Shown here in pieces: positions 40,206 to 48,623 of a stretch of DNA of 64,000 nt; position 1 is the first letter of the stretch; each line of letters starts with the position of its first letter. The position numbers and the translations under genes were made by a program. Source of the DNA: Flavobacteriales bacterium (GTDB taxonomy: Bacteria > Bacteroidota > Bacteroidia > Flavobacteriales_F > PHOS-HE28); assembly GCA_016788205.1 (NCBI GenBank), contig JAEUTA010000025.1, forward strand, positions 62,001 through 126,000. Direction: 5' to 3'. A model generated the notes under the pieces. The model searched no databases and had not been told where the DNA came from. It worked only from the letters and a program-made list of their open reading frames with translations.

Positions 40206-42508
40206 CAGGAGAGGAGGTTGGATGGTCGTGATGTGAAAAGGATGTCGCTCAACGGCAACCTTAAGCTCCGCTTGGAGGGTGGCAGAGCTCGGAAAAGGCG
40301 CAGCAGGAAAAGTGGCCGCTGGTCCAGGATAGGGCGCAACGGAAGAAGCTGCTCAGCGATCTTCGTGATGGCCGAACGTTCGCGTGCCGTGAATACTGGG
40401 GAGTCCTTGACCAGATCCATGAGGATGGGCGCCGAAACGGGATGCGCGGACCAACCCAGTTCGGTTGCCTTCAGCCACAACCGCTGCATGGCGCGGCCGC
40501 CAGCCAGCAGGTCGCTGGCTGTGTGATCGGGAACGGTGATCATCGCGACCGCTGAAGAAGAACGGATCGCGGGGCCTGACATGTTCTGGAATCCGCCGCC
40601 GGCATCCCAACGGTTGAGCAAGGCGATCGCTTCCGGGTCCGAGGCTACCGACATGGCCAATCGCTCGCCTGGCGTTAGTTCGAATGTTCCAAGGTCTAAC
40701 CCGTCCAGCGTGCGCTTCGCTTCTTCCTCCGTCCAGCGGACCTCTTTGTTGAACAATTCCTCATGGCATACCGGGTTCAAGAAACGAAGCCGCTCCGCCT
40801 CACCGACGAGTCTCGCCAACGTTTCCAGCTCTTCCGGTCGGTCCAGCACGTGAACGCCGACACCAGGGATCTTCTCCACGATCGCTCGCTTCAAGGCTGT
40901 GGCGTGGTCTGCAGGGAATGCACACCGGTCACCCTTTCGCCGATTGGTGCAACGATCGGCCATCAGCTTCGCCAGAGGATCTCCCTGTTCCGATCGTCCG
41001 GCCTTCTGGAAGATCGCCACCAACGGGCGCATTCCCTCCGGAAGGTCCACTGCCAATCCGATTCCGAGCGAGGATGCTCTCAACAGGACATTCTCAACGC
41101 AGGCACCCATTGAAATGGTGCCTATCCGCTGCTTCTCATCCGTGCGGCTGTACGACCGAGCTGCATCATGGAACAGGTAGAGGCGTCCATCCTTCGCCAA
41201 GAAGCGCCACGGCTGATCATTGCCGCCCGATGGAGCCAGCCGACCGGCCTCGGCCAAAGCCACGCATTCATCCTGGCTCAGAGCTGAAATGGGACTATGG
41301 GAACCAGCCGCTCTCATCGCCATCTCAATCATTTCCTCGGACGTGAGGGAAGGGGGAGGCCCATCATCCGTTGAAGGAGTTCTGTCTACACGGTGATCCG
41401 GGATCAGACTTTCGATGTCCATGAACCACCGCCCGCTATCGGTGTGTGTCCCCAGGCAGATGCGGCGGATCAGGTCCCCGGTCACTGCGCCACCGAGCAC
41501 GACTGAACTGGCGAGTTGAGGCCACGTGCTAACGCTCTGCCCGATCTCCAGCATGCTCGCCTTCATGCGTTTGCTCAGCGTCGCCAAACCTGTCATGGGA
41601 ACAACGAAGGGGAGTTTTTCCTCTTGTGTTCTAGCCTCCATCGCCTTGGACAGGTCCAGGTGGTCGACCGATCCGTGCATGATGGAGCGTTCGGGTTCCA
41701 GGTCGAAACGCTCAATGTCCAGCATGCCCCTGTCGCTGGTGTCCATCACCACCGGTATGCGATGGGCGCGTGCGCGCAATCGGGCGAGTATCTTGATACC
41801 CACGCTGTCGCATTCGTCCACAAGAACGTCGAGTCGTCCTCCATTCAGCAGAAAGTCGTCCACTTCCTCCTGGGATGTAAGACCGTTGGAGAAAAGCGTC
41901 ACCTTCAAGAATGGATCGATCTCGGCGATCTCGCGCGCAACATTTATCGTTTTCAAATGCCCCAGCGATGCGGCACCGCTTCGGATGCGATTAAGGTTGC
42001 TCAGATCCAGTGTGTCATGATCGGCGATGCGCAGTTCACCGAAACTTCGTTCCAATGCCAATGTGAGGCAAACACTTTGACCTACGCTGAGGCCAATGAC
42101 GCCGATCTTCTTCGTGGAAAGGAGGGCTTGTTCCTCGGCAGTGATCTTGTTCCGGTTACGGTCGGTACGTACCTGAGCGAATTCCTGTTCGTCCAAGAGG
42201 TGCACCAGGCGACATGACCACGGGTAGTACACCCAAACGCCATAGGCGTGAACAGGGACGCCGTTGAGATGAATACGAACGGCCTCGGCGAGTTCAGCAG
42301 GTGTGAAACGCCTCGAAGGTTCCAACGAACGCACCAACTCGGCGAGCTGGTCCTCCAGCTCGTCGTGGACCACCAAGGGTCCTCCACGCTTCAGCAACTC
42401 TTCCATGCGACGCCTGTCATCAGGCATCATCACACGGAAGAATTCTGGCCGGTACCGGTCCCGGTCAGGTTCTGAAGCGCTCTTCAGCGCTTCCAGCAAG
42501 GCGTCCAT
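40205..42508 (-). CDS. ThiF/E1-like - nitroreductase fusion protein (Rv1355c family)
   Basis: 767 residues. After a helical part (1-125), the E1-like ThiF domain is at about 130-385. It has IGVIGLSVGQSVCLTLALERSF at the ATP site, ADHDTLDLSNLNRIRSG with the Asp and Asn-Arg pair, VDECDSVGIKI and PVVMDTSDRGMLDIERFDLE. I see no zinc CxxC pairs and no catalytic E1 Cys. About 405-767 is a nitroreductase-like flavin domain (AEAGRLAPSGGNDQPWRFLAKDGRLYLFHD, MADRCTNRRKGD). The pairing matches Mycobacterium Rv1355c. The E1 part would adenylate a carboxylate and the flavin part would oxidise or reduce. It is the first gene of the four-gene operon. Function unknown. Confidence 0.85.
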   Translation of the reverse strand: MDALLEALKSASEPDRDRYRPEFFRVMMPDDRRRMEELLKRGGPLVVHDELEDQLAELVRSLEPSRRFTPAELAEAVRIHLNGVPVHAYGVWVYYPWSCRLVHLLDEQEFAQVRTDRNRNKITAEEQALLSTKKIGVIGLSVGQSVCLTLALERSFGELRIADHDTLDLSNLNRIRSGAASLGHLKTINVAREIAEIDPFLKVTLFSNGLTSQEEVDDFLLNGGRLDVLVDECDSVGIKILARLRARAHRIPVVMDTSDRGMLDIERFDLEPERSIMHGSVDHLDLSKAMEARTQEEKLPFVVPMTGLATLSKRMKASMLEIGQSVSTWPQLASSVVLGGAVTGDLIRRICLGTHTDSGRWFMDIESLIPDHRVDRTPSTDDGPPPSLTSEEMIEMAMRAAGSHSPISALSQDECVALAEAGRLAPSGGNDQPWRFLAKDGRLYLFHDAARSYSRTDEKQRIGTISMGACVENVLLRASSLGIGLAVDLPEGMRPLVAIFQKAGRSEQGDPLAKLMADRCTNRRKGDRCAFPADHATALKRAIVEKIPGVGVHVLDRPEELETLARLVGEAERLRFLNPVCHEELFNKEVRWTEEEAKRTLDGLDLGTFELTPGERLAMSVASDPEAIALLNRWDAGGGFQNMSGPAIRSSSAVAMITVPDHTASDLLAGGRAMQRLWLKATELGWSAHPVSAPILMDLVKDSPVFTARERSAITKIAEQLLPLRPILDQRPLFLLRLFRALPPSKRSLRLPLSDILFTSRPSNLLS

Positions 42509-42592
42509 CAGTCGTTCGGGGAGTGCGCGACAAGGTTTCTGAAAGTGGGGGTGAAGGTATTCTGCGAAAAGTTTTCAACAAAATGTTAACAA

Positions 42593-42606
42593 GGTTCTAG
42601 GGAACC
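42593..42606. promoter_or_regulatory. candidate operator GGTTC-N4-GAACC
   Basis: GGTTCTAGGGAACC, a 14-bp dyad in the 145-bp divergent gap between the Rv1355c-type gene and the receiver gene. The flanking 42570-42592 is unusually A/T-rich for this genome. No clear -7 box is seen for either gene; TACCTTCA, read on the minus strand, is a weak one. Confidence 0.35.
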
Positions 42607-42653
42607 TTTCGACGGAAGGCTTCGTAAGTGCGTCGACAAACCTCTTGGTACCC

Positions 42654-43142
42654 ATGAGCGCAGCCCCCGAACTGTCCCAAGATCCCGGTCGTCCGTGTGT
42701 TCTCTTCGTGGACGATGATGCCGGTAATCGCCAAGCGTTCCAGTCCACCTTCAGAAGGAGCATGGACGTGTTGCTTGCCAAAGACCTCAAAGAAGTATGG
42801 GCGCTTTTGGCCGCGCATCATGTTCATGTCGTCATTGCGGACCAGCGAATGCCGGGAACGCCAGGAAGTCAGATGCTGACTTTGGTACGCGAACGCTACC
42901 CGAGCATTCGCCGCATGCTCATCACGGGCTATGCTGATATCGAGGCCATCATCGAAGCTGTGAACAAAGCGGGCGTTTCGCACTATTTCGCCAAGCCTTG
43001 GCAGGCGGATGACCTTTCTTCTGTTATGCGTAAGGCCTATGATGAGGTCCGTGCTGAAGAGGAGCGGACCGCTTACACGGAACGGTTGGTGGACGCTAAT
43101 CAACGACTGGAGTTCGCCCTGCGGCAACGGCTGCTCTCCTAA
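42654..43142 (+). CDS. single-domain response regulator (receiver with coiled tail)
   Basis: 162 residues from the ATG at 42654. Receiver about 15-140: Asp20-Asp21-Asp22, phospho-acceptor Asp63 in VVIADQRMP, then LITGYADIEAIIEAVNKAG and FAKPWQADDL with Lys. The last 25 residues are helical (EERTAYTERLVDANQRLEFALRQRLLS). There is no DNA-binding or other output domain. The receiver is close to that of the hybrid kinase at 35737, sharing the blocks F(R/Q)STFRR(E/S)MDVLLA and DQRMP. It is divergent from the four-gene operon and may serve as a phosphoryl shuttle or sink. Confidence 0.9.
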   Translation: MSAAPELSQDPGRPCVLFVDDDAGNRQAFQSTFRRSMDVLLAKDLKEVWALLAAHHVHVVIADQRMPGTPGSQMLTLVRERYPSIRRMLITGYADIEAIIEAVNKAGVSHYFAKPWQADDLSSVMRKAYDEVRAEEERTAYTERLVDANQRLEFALRQRLLS

Positions 43143-43207
43143 GGCCTTTCCAATGCATTATCACGCTGGCGTCGCCTTCCTCTGAGGTAGGCGCCTTTCT
43201 TTGTGGC

Positions 43208-45073
43208 ATGATCAGTGGATATCGCGTGGCGATCGTCGCGCTTGCCGGTGCATGGTGTTCGTTCGCTGAGGCACAATGCGATCGGTGGCAGCAGCGCGTG
43301 AAGTACACGATGGAGGTTGCCTTGAACGACAAGGATCATCGTTTCCAAGGCAGCACCCGGCTGGTCTACACCAACAACAGCCCGGACACGCTCCGTGAAG
43401 TCTTCTTCCACCTCTACTTCAATGCCTTCCAGCCGGGTAGTGAGATGGATGTGCGTTCGCGCACCATCGAGGATCCCGATGATCGTGTCGGCGGCCGCAT
43501 CGCGGAATTGGAACCACACCAGATCGGTCTGCAAGAGGTGAGTGCGTTCCGCCAGGATGGCAAGGCGGCCGAGCTCCGACCCATGGGTACGGTACTGAAG
43601 GTGATCCTTGCCAAACCCCTGTTGCCGAAAAAGAGCACCACGTTCGAGTACACCTTCAGCGGTCAGGTGCCGGTGCAGATCCGTCGCAGTGGAAGGGACA
43701 ACGCGGAAGAAGTGGCGTACAGCATGGCGCAGTGGTACCCGAAACTCGCTGAATACGATGCACGCGGCTGGCATGCCTACCCGTACGTCGGCCGCGAGTT
43801 CTACGGTGTGTGGGGGGATTTCGATGTGACCATGGAGATGGATAGCGCGTTCACCATCGCGGCTTCCGGTATGTTACAGAACGCGGACGAGGTCGGTCAT
43901 GGATATCCAGCCGGTAAGAAGGCGTTGAAGCGTCCCATTGGTGGCAAACTGAAATGGCACTTCGTCGCGAACAATGTGCATGACTTCGCCTGGGCCGCCG
44001 ATCGCGACTTCAAGCACACCATGGATCAAGTGCCCGGTGGACCGGAGTTGCACTTCTTCTACAAGGACAGACCCGAATTCGAGGCCACTTGGAACGAATT
44101 GCCGGGCTACATGGTGCGCAGTTTCCAGCACATGGACAAGAACTTCGGGAAATATCCCTGGCCGCAGTACAGCTTCGTGCAGGGCGGTGATGGCGGCATG
44201 GAGTATCCGATGCTCACCTTGATCACGGGTAAACGGCGTATCGGATCACTCGTCGGCGTGAGCGTTCATGAGAGCGTACATAGCTGGTACTACGGCATGC
44301 TCGCCAGTAACGAAGGGCGTTTCCCTTGGATGGACGAAGGATTCACGGAGTACGCGAGCAGCGAGGTGATGCAGGAGCTCTTCCCCCAACCCGGTGCCCC
44401 CCATGCCAGCGCTTTTGCTGGCTACAGTGCGTTGGTGAAGAGTGGCAAGCACGAACCACCGAGCATCCACGCGGATCACTTCATCACCAACAAGGGTTAT
44501 GGAACAACGGCTTACAGTTTCGGCGAGCTGTTCGTTCACCAGCTCGGCGCGGTGGTAGGGGAGAAGGAACTGCGAGCCGGACTCTTGCGTTACTACGATG
44601 TATGCAAGTTTAAACACCCCGAGCCCATCGACTTCGAACGCGTATTGGAGAAACGCAGCGGTTTGGAACTGGACTGGTATTTCGATGAATGGGTGAACAC
44701 GACACGCACGCTGGATTATGGCATCCGTGCGGCGATCGGCGGAAATGGCGCTACACAGATCGAACTCGAGCGCATCGGCGAACAACTGATGCCGGTAGAT
44801 GTGCGTGTTGAACGTAGGGACGGAAGTTCGGTGACCTACCATATCCCGCTTTCGCTGGAACGTGGTGTGAAGGATGCCGGTTCTGAGTCGTTCGCCTTCA
44901 CTGCACTGGAACCCTGGCAGTGGACCGATCCGACCTACGCTTTCAGTGTACCGGTGGAATTCTCGGCCATCAAGTCCATCGTGCTCGATCCCTTGGAACG
45001 CCTGGCGGATATGGATCGCTCCAACAACGCGATCGACCTCTCCGATGGTTCTTCGGGCTTCGCGCGCCCGTGA
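43208..45073 (+). CDS. M1 family metallopeptidase
   Basis: 621 residues with a signal peptide (GYRVAIVALAGAWCSFAEA). Zinc site HESVHSWYYGMLASNEGRFPWMDEGFTEYA: HExxH with the third ligand Glu 18 residues after the second His. The exopeptidase element appears as GGMEYPMLTLI, in place of the canonical GAMEN. N-terminal domain HRFQGSTRLVYTNNSPDTLREVFFHLYFNAFQPGSEM is as in Bacteroidota M1-type peptidases. It is likely a periplasmic or secreted aminopeptidase-like zinc enzyme. It starts 65 nt after the receiver gene stop; a hairpin-like CGCTGGCGTC...GAGGTAGGCGCC is not clear enough to call. Confidence 0.93.
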   Translation: MISGYRVAIVALAGAWCSFAEAQCDRWQQRVKYTMEVALNDKDHRFQGSTRLVYTNNSPDTLREVFFHLYFNAFQPGSEMDVRSRTIEDPDDRVGGRIAELEPHQIGLQEVSAFRQDGKAAELRPMGTVLKVILAKPLLPKKSTTFEYTFSGQVPVQIRRSGRDNAEEVAYSMAQWYPKLAEYDARGWHAYPYVGREFYGVWGDFDVTMEMDSAFTIAASGMLQNADEVGHGYPAGKKALKRPIGGKLKWHFVANNVHDFAWAADRDFKHTMDQVPGGPELHFFYKDRPEFEATWNELPGYMVRSFQHMDKNFGKYPWPQYSFVQGGDGGMEYPMLTLITGKRRIGSLVGVSVHESVHSWYYGMLASNEGRFPWMDEGFTEYASSEVMQELFPQPGAPHASAFAGYSALVKSGKHEPPSIHADHFITNKGYGTTAYSFGELFVHQLGAVVGEKELRAGLLRYYDVCKFKHPEPIDFERVLEKRSGLELDWYFDEWVNTTRTLDYGIRAAIGGNGATQIELERIGEQLMPVDVRVERRDGSSVTYHIPLSLERGVKDAGSESFAFTALEPWQWTDPTYAFSVPVEFSAIKSIVLDPLERLADMDRSNNAIDLSDGSSGFARP

Positions 45074-46039
45074 TCACGGCTGCTCGTTGAGGATCCTGCG
45101 CAACGCCTTGTCGAAGGCTTTGGGCCGTTCGAGATTGGCCACGTGACCCGTTCGCGGGATCGTGTTCCAATGATCTTCAGGTATGCCGTTCCGCAGCATG
45201 ATCGCCCGACCGGTGCTGTTCGGGATCAGCTCGTCCTCTTCGCCCCAGATCAGGTACACGGGCATCTTCCAGTCATAACGTTTCGTGGCGAAGAGCGCTT
45301 CGTGATCAAGCAGATCTTTGATCAAGGTCATCTGGGCCGGTCGATGGTCCTTCACGTTCTCCTCGTAGATCTGGCGCAGGATGAAGCCTGGTAGCGGCGG
45401 GTTACGGTACAACGAAAGACGGATCCCGTAGCGCAGATCCTTTGCGGAAGGTGTTCCCATCACGGCCAACATTCCTTCGGCCCCAACGCTTCGTGCGATG
45501 CTGTCGGCCATAGCGCCGGTATAGTCGCTGACCAGTCCATCGTACAGCACGAGTTTCTTCACGCGGTGTGGATGAAGTTCAGCGAAGCGCGCCGCTACAC
45601 CACCACCATAGCTGCTGCCCACCACGTCCATCGGTGCGGTCACGCCAAGACTATCCAGCATCAACACCAGATGAGCCACCTGTGCATCGATGTTGCCACC
45701 AGGCGCATGGCCCCAATCCTTCGTACTGCTTCCGTGACAGAGCAGATCGGGCATGATCACGTCATGATCGTCGCTCAGCAGTTTCGCCGTCTTGCTCCAT
45801 TGTTGTGCACCGGAGCCGGTGTAGCCGTGGATCAAGAGGGTCTTCGGCTTGCCGGTCTCCCGCGCCCATGTGTGATGCGCGCCGCTCGCATCTGTGAATG
45901 TTCGAGAGGTGTAGCCCTGCCGTTCCAAGCGGGCGGAGCTCTGGCGTGCATGCATCCGTGCTACGTTGCACGAAGAGAGCGAGGTGCAAACTACCATGAT
46001 GGCGCCTGCCATCATCGCGGTGTTGCTGGTGCTTCTCAT
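45074..46039 (-). CDS. alpha/beta hydrolase (lipoprotein-like)
   Basis: 321 residues. The N-terminus has a lipobox (MVVCTSLSSCN). LLIHGYTGSGAQQWSKTAKLLSDDHDVIMPDLLCHGSSTKDWGHAPGG is the cap-region pattern of the family. The nucleophile elbow is VVGSSYGGGVAARFAELHP, Asp is in YLIWGEEDELIPNSTGRAI and His in IPRTGHVANLERPKAF. The substrate is an unknown ester or amide. It starts inside the stop of the DUF5916 gene (4-nt overlap), so the two are co-expressed, and it ends directly at the convergent M1 peptidase stop (adjacent bases). Confidence 0.9.
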   Translation of the reverse strand: MRSTSNTAMMAGAIMVVCTSLSSCNVARMHARQSSARLERQGYTSRTFTDASGAHHTWARETGKPKTLLIHGYTGSGAQQWSKTAKLLSDDHDVIMPDLLCHGSSTKDWGHAPGGNIDAQVAHLVLMLDSLGVTAPMDVVGSSYGGGVAARFAELHPHRVKKLVLYDGLVSDYTGAMADSIARSVGAEGMLAVMGTPSAKDLRYGIRLSLYRNPPLPGFILRQIYEENVKDHRPAQMTLIKDLLDHEALFATKRYDWKMPVYLIWGEEDELIPNSTGRAIMLRNGIPEDHWNTIPRTGHVANLERPKAFDKALRRILNEQP

Positions 46040-48480
46040 TGCTTCTTCCGGTTGATGAAGCTGCCCGCATCGAGGAACCAGATCGCCTTCAGCGAGAGGC
46101 TGTTGATGCCCGGCGCGGCCCAGGTGTCGCGGAGGTTGTCCAGGTAGTTCTGTTGCACCGCGCCGTCGCGGGCGAAGATGTTGTCCTTCCAGCCCAACGT
46201 GATCTCGCTACCGGAAGCGAAGTTCCAACGCAACCAGATGTCAACGGTGAAGGCATCGAAGTCGACATCATGGCGCGACGTGCCATCCTCTCTGTTGCCT
46301 GTGTAATCGGAGTCAGCAAGCTTGCCGTCGAACAACAATTCGTGATAGGCGAGGTAGTGTGCACGGCTCCAGTAATGGCGTACATCAGCGTTCAGCGAAA
46401 GTCTGTTGGTGAAGGTGTAACTGCCTTCCAGACCGATCTCGGTGGTCCATTGGTCGCGTTGACCAAGGATGATGTCGTCGCCCGCGAAGGCCACCCAGCC
46501 AATGTCATCGTTCTTCTTCTCATGCCAGGAGCTCAGGATGAAGAAGAGCTTGTCCGTAGGTCGGAAGCGTTGGTCGACGGAGAGGAAGAGGTTGTGTCGG
46601 TCGCGCTCGTAGAAACGCCGATAGCCTGCGCGGGCATCCACGGTGTAGGGCAGGTTGTAATTGCCACTGAACCAGGCTTCGTAGAGCATGTTCACCGGGA
46701 ACTCGTACACCCTTCCGGGCACACGGGCCTCGAAGGGGTCGTAGGTCAGCACAGGTTCCGTACGGATCATACCTCCGAAGGCGTTGAAGCTCTGCAGAAG
46801 CTGGAAGGTGCTCAACCCCATGGCGAAGTTGAAGAAGTGGTCCGGCTGGATCACGCGCAGGTATTCCGCATCGAAGGTGTAGCTCCGCCGCTGGAAGGGC
46901 TCTTTGGGCTTGTACTTGGTGTAGTCCAAGCTTCCGTTCCCACCGCGGTAATTGGTAAGCTGCCAGAACCCAAGATCGTTCGGGTCGAAATCCGGCGAGA
47001 TCTCCTCGTACTCCGCGCCATAGGTCCATGCACCGCCTGTTTTGCGCAGACCTGCTTCGTAGGAATAACCCGAAGCATCGCTCAAACCCTGCACCTGTTT
47101 CTGTGCGTAGCGGAACACACCGTTGCCCTGCAAGCTGCGTGCCTTGTTGTTCAGGATGAAGTCGAGCGCCGAGGCATTGGCATCGTAGGTGGAACCATCG
47201 CGGAGCACGTTCGTGTTGATCAGGCTCACGTAGCCATTGTTCGGCAATTGCTGATCGGCCACCAGCACATTGTAATTGGTGAGCGGGTCGGTGAGCACTT
47301 CTCGGGTGTTCCCGAGGCTGTCGGTGATCGTGCCGTAAGTGGCGCGGGTCACCGCGTTGAGCACACCGATGCCCAGTCCCTTCGCACCACGACCGCTCAC
47401 CTTCGTTGCGTTGATCAACTTGCTTACGCCGGGGTCCTCCGTCACGCGTTCCCCGGATCCAATGGCATCGTAGAGGTTGTCGCGCAGCAAGGGCACACCA
47501 CCGATGCGCCTGCTATAGAAGAGGTCGCCGCGTTGGAATAGCTCCGTGCCTTCGGTGAAGAACTGCCTGTTCTCGTTGAACTGGACCTCGAAAGGGGAGA
47601 GGTTCAGCACCACGTTGTCGCTCACCACCTGTCCGAAATCGGGGATCAGCGTCATGTCGAGCGTGTACGCATCGCTCAGCCCGAGCTTCACATCCATGCC
47701 GCCATTGAACGTGCTCGTCCAGTCTTTCTGGTCGGGATCGTTCTGCGGGAAGTGTTGCGCGTAGGCGGAAGCGTAGGGGAGCAGCATCAACCGCAATGGC
47801 GCATCGATGCCGTTGATGCCGGTAAGCATACCGCATTGGCGAAGCCATCCTTCCTTCAGCGGGTCGATCGGATTCCAGAAGCTCTTCTCCCGCGTGCGAC
47901 CGACGAGTCGCATGAACTGGGCACTCCAAACATGTTCGTTCGCCTTGGGGAACCGGAACGCAGAGTAGGGGATGCTCATCTCGGCCACCCAACCCTGTTG
48001 GGTTATGCGCGCCGCACTGTGCCACACCGCATGCCAGTTCTCATCTTCCCCCTCGTTGGCGATGATGGCATCGAATTGCACACCGGCTGCGGTAACGATG
48101 AATTCGAAACCGTTGCGCCCGCTCTGGTATGGGTCCAGGACAACACCGAACCAGTCGGTGATGCCGATCTGGTCGCGACCGCTCAGACGCATCATCACGC
48201 TGTCCGGGTTGTCGTGGAGCACGGCGCCAACGTGGATGGCCTGGTCGCTGAAGAGCACAAGCACTTCGCTGCGGAAATGCGATGGTTCGTTCGGGCGTGG
48301 TTCGTTCTGGACGAATTCGGTACCGATCGATGCTGTCATCCACGAGAGCTCATCCAACACACCATCCACGACGATACGTTCCGTGGTCTGTGCAGCCTTG
48401 AGGTTCTTGCACACCAACGCGGTCGACTGGCCATATACCAAGCTCGTGGAAAGAAGAAGCGCGAAGGCGAATGGCCGCAT
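46036..48480 (-). CDS. DUF5916 outer-membrane protein with CBM9-like domain
   Basis: 814 residues with a signal peptide (FAFALLLSTSLVYGQ). The N-terminal carbohydrate-binding-9-like domain runs about 25-220 (TERIVVDGVLDELSWMTASIGTEFVQNEPRPNEPSHFRSEVLVLFSDQAIHVGAVLHDNPDSV, then DWFGVVLDPYQSGRNGFEFIVTAAGVQFDA). The C-terminal 500 residues are alternating strands of a large beta-barrel ending SLKAIWFLDAGSF. This matches DUF5916, found across Bacteroidota; its role is unknown and may be polysaccharide-related uptake. No TonB box is seen. The alpha/beta hydrolase overlaps its stop. Confidence 0.88.
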   Translation of the reverse strand: MRPFAFALLLSTSLVYGQSTALVCKNLKAAQTTERIVVDGVLDELSWMTASIGTEFVQNEPRPNEPSHFRSEVLVLFSDQAIHVGAVLHDNPDSVMMRLSGRDQIGITDWFGVVLDPYQSGRNGFEFIVTAAGVQFDAIIANEGEDENWHAVWHSAARITQQGWVAEMSIPYSAFRFPKANEHVWSAQFMRLVGRTREKSFWNPIDPLKEGWLRQCGMLTGINGIDAPLRLMLLPYASAYAQHFPQNDPDQKDWTSTFNGGMDVKLGLSDAYTLDMTLIPDFGQVVSDNVVLNLSPFEVQFNENRQFFTEGTELFQRGDLFYSRRIGGVPLLRDNLYDAIGSGERVTEDPGVSKLINATKVSGRGAKGLGIGVLNAVTRATYGTITDSLGNTREVLTDPLTNYNVLVADQQLPNNGYVSLINTNVLRDGSTYDANASALDFILNNKARSLQGNGVFRYAQKQVQGLSDASGYSYEAGLRKTGGAWTYGAEYEEISPDFDPNDLGFWQLTNYRGGNGSLDYTKYKPKEPFQRRSYTFDAEYLRVIQPDHFFNFAMGLSTFQLLQSFNAFGGMIRTEPVLTYDPFEARVPGRVYEFPVNMLYEAWFSGNYNLPYTVDARAGYRRFYERDRHNLFLSVDQRFRPTDKLFFILSSWHEKKNDDIGWVAFAGDDIILGQRDQWTTEIGLEGSYTFTNRLSLNADVRHYWSRAHYLAYHELLFDGKLADSDYTGNREDGTSRHDVDFDAFTVDIWLRWNFASGSEITLGWKDNIFARDGAVQQNYLDNLRDTWAAPGINSLSLKAIWFLDAGSFINRKKQ

Positions 48481-48573
48481 CGGAGCGCGAAGGTCGCTCG
48501 CGGACGCATGCCAGCATCGTTCTCGAGGACGTGTCGCACGGGTGACGAACGGTTGGATCGGAATGTGCCAATA

Positions 48574-48607
48574 AGAACGCCCCGCCGGTCGGGGGGCGGG
48601 GCGTTCT
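48574..48607 (-). terminator. intrinsic terminator after the EF-G-like gene
   Basis: AGAACGCCCCGCC pairs with GGCGGGGCGTTCT, 13 bp, 8-nt loop; TTATT follows on the minus strand. Confidence 0.85.
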
Positions 48608-48623
48608 ATTCGATCGTGTTGAA

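Noticed and set aside
40205..42508. Interpretation as a thiazole/oxazole-modified peptide biosynthesis cluster
   Set aside because: Both ThiF-like and nitroreductase-like domains are present, but there is no YcaO gene and no short precursor gene with a Cys/Ser/Thr-rich core in this window, so I do not call it a RiPP cluster.
46039..47541. Plus-strand open frame of 500 codons
   Set aside because: Antisense to the DUF5916 gene; composition is that of a shadow frame of GC-rich coding DNA.
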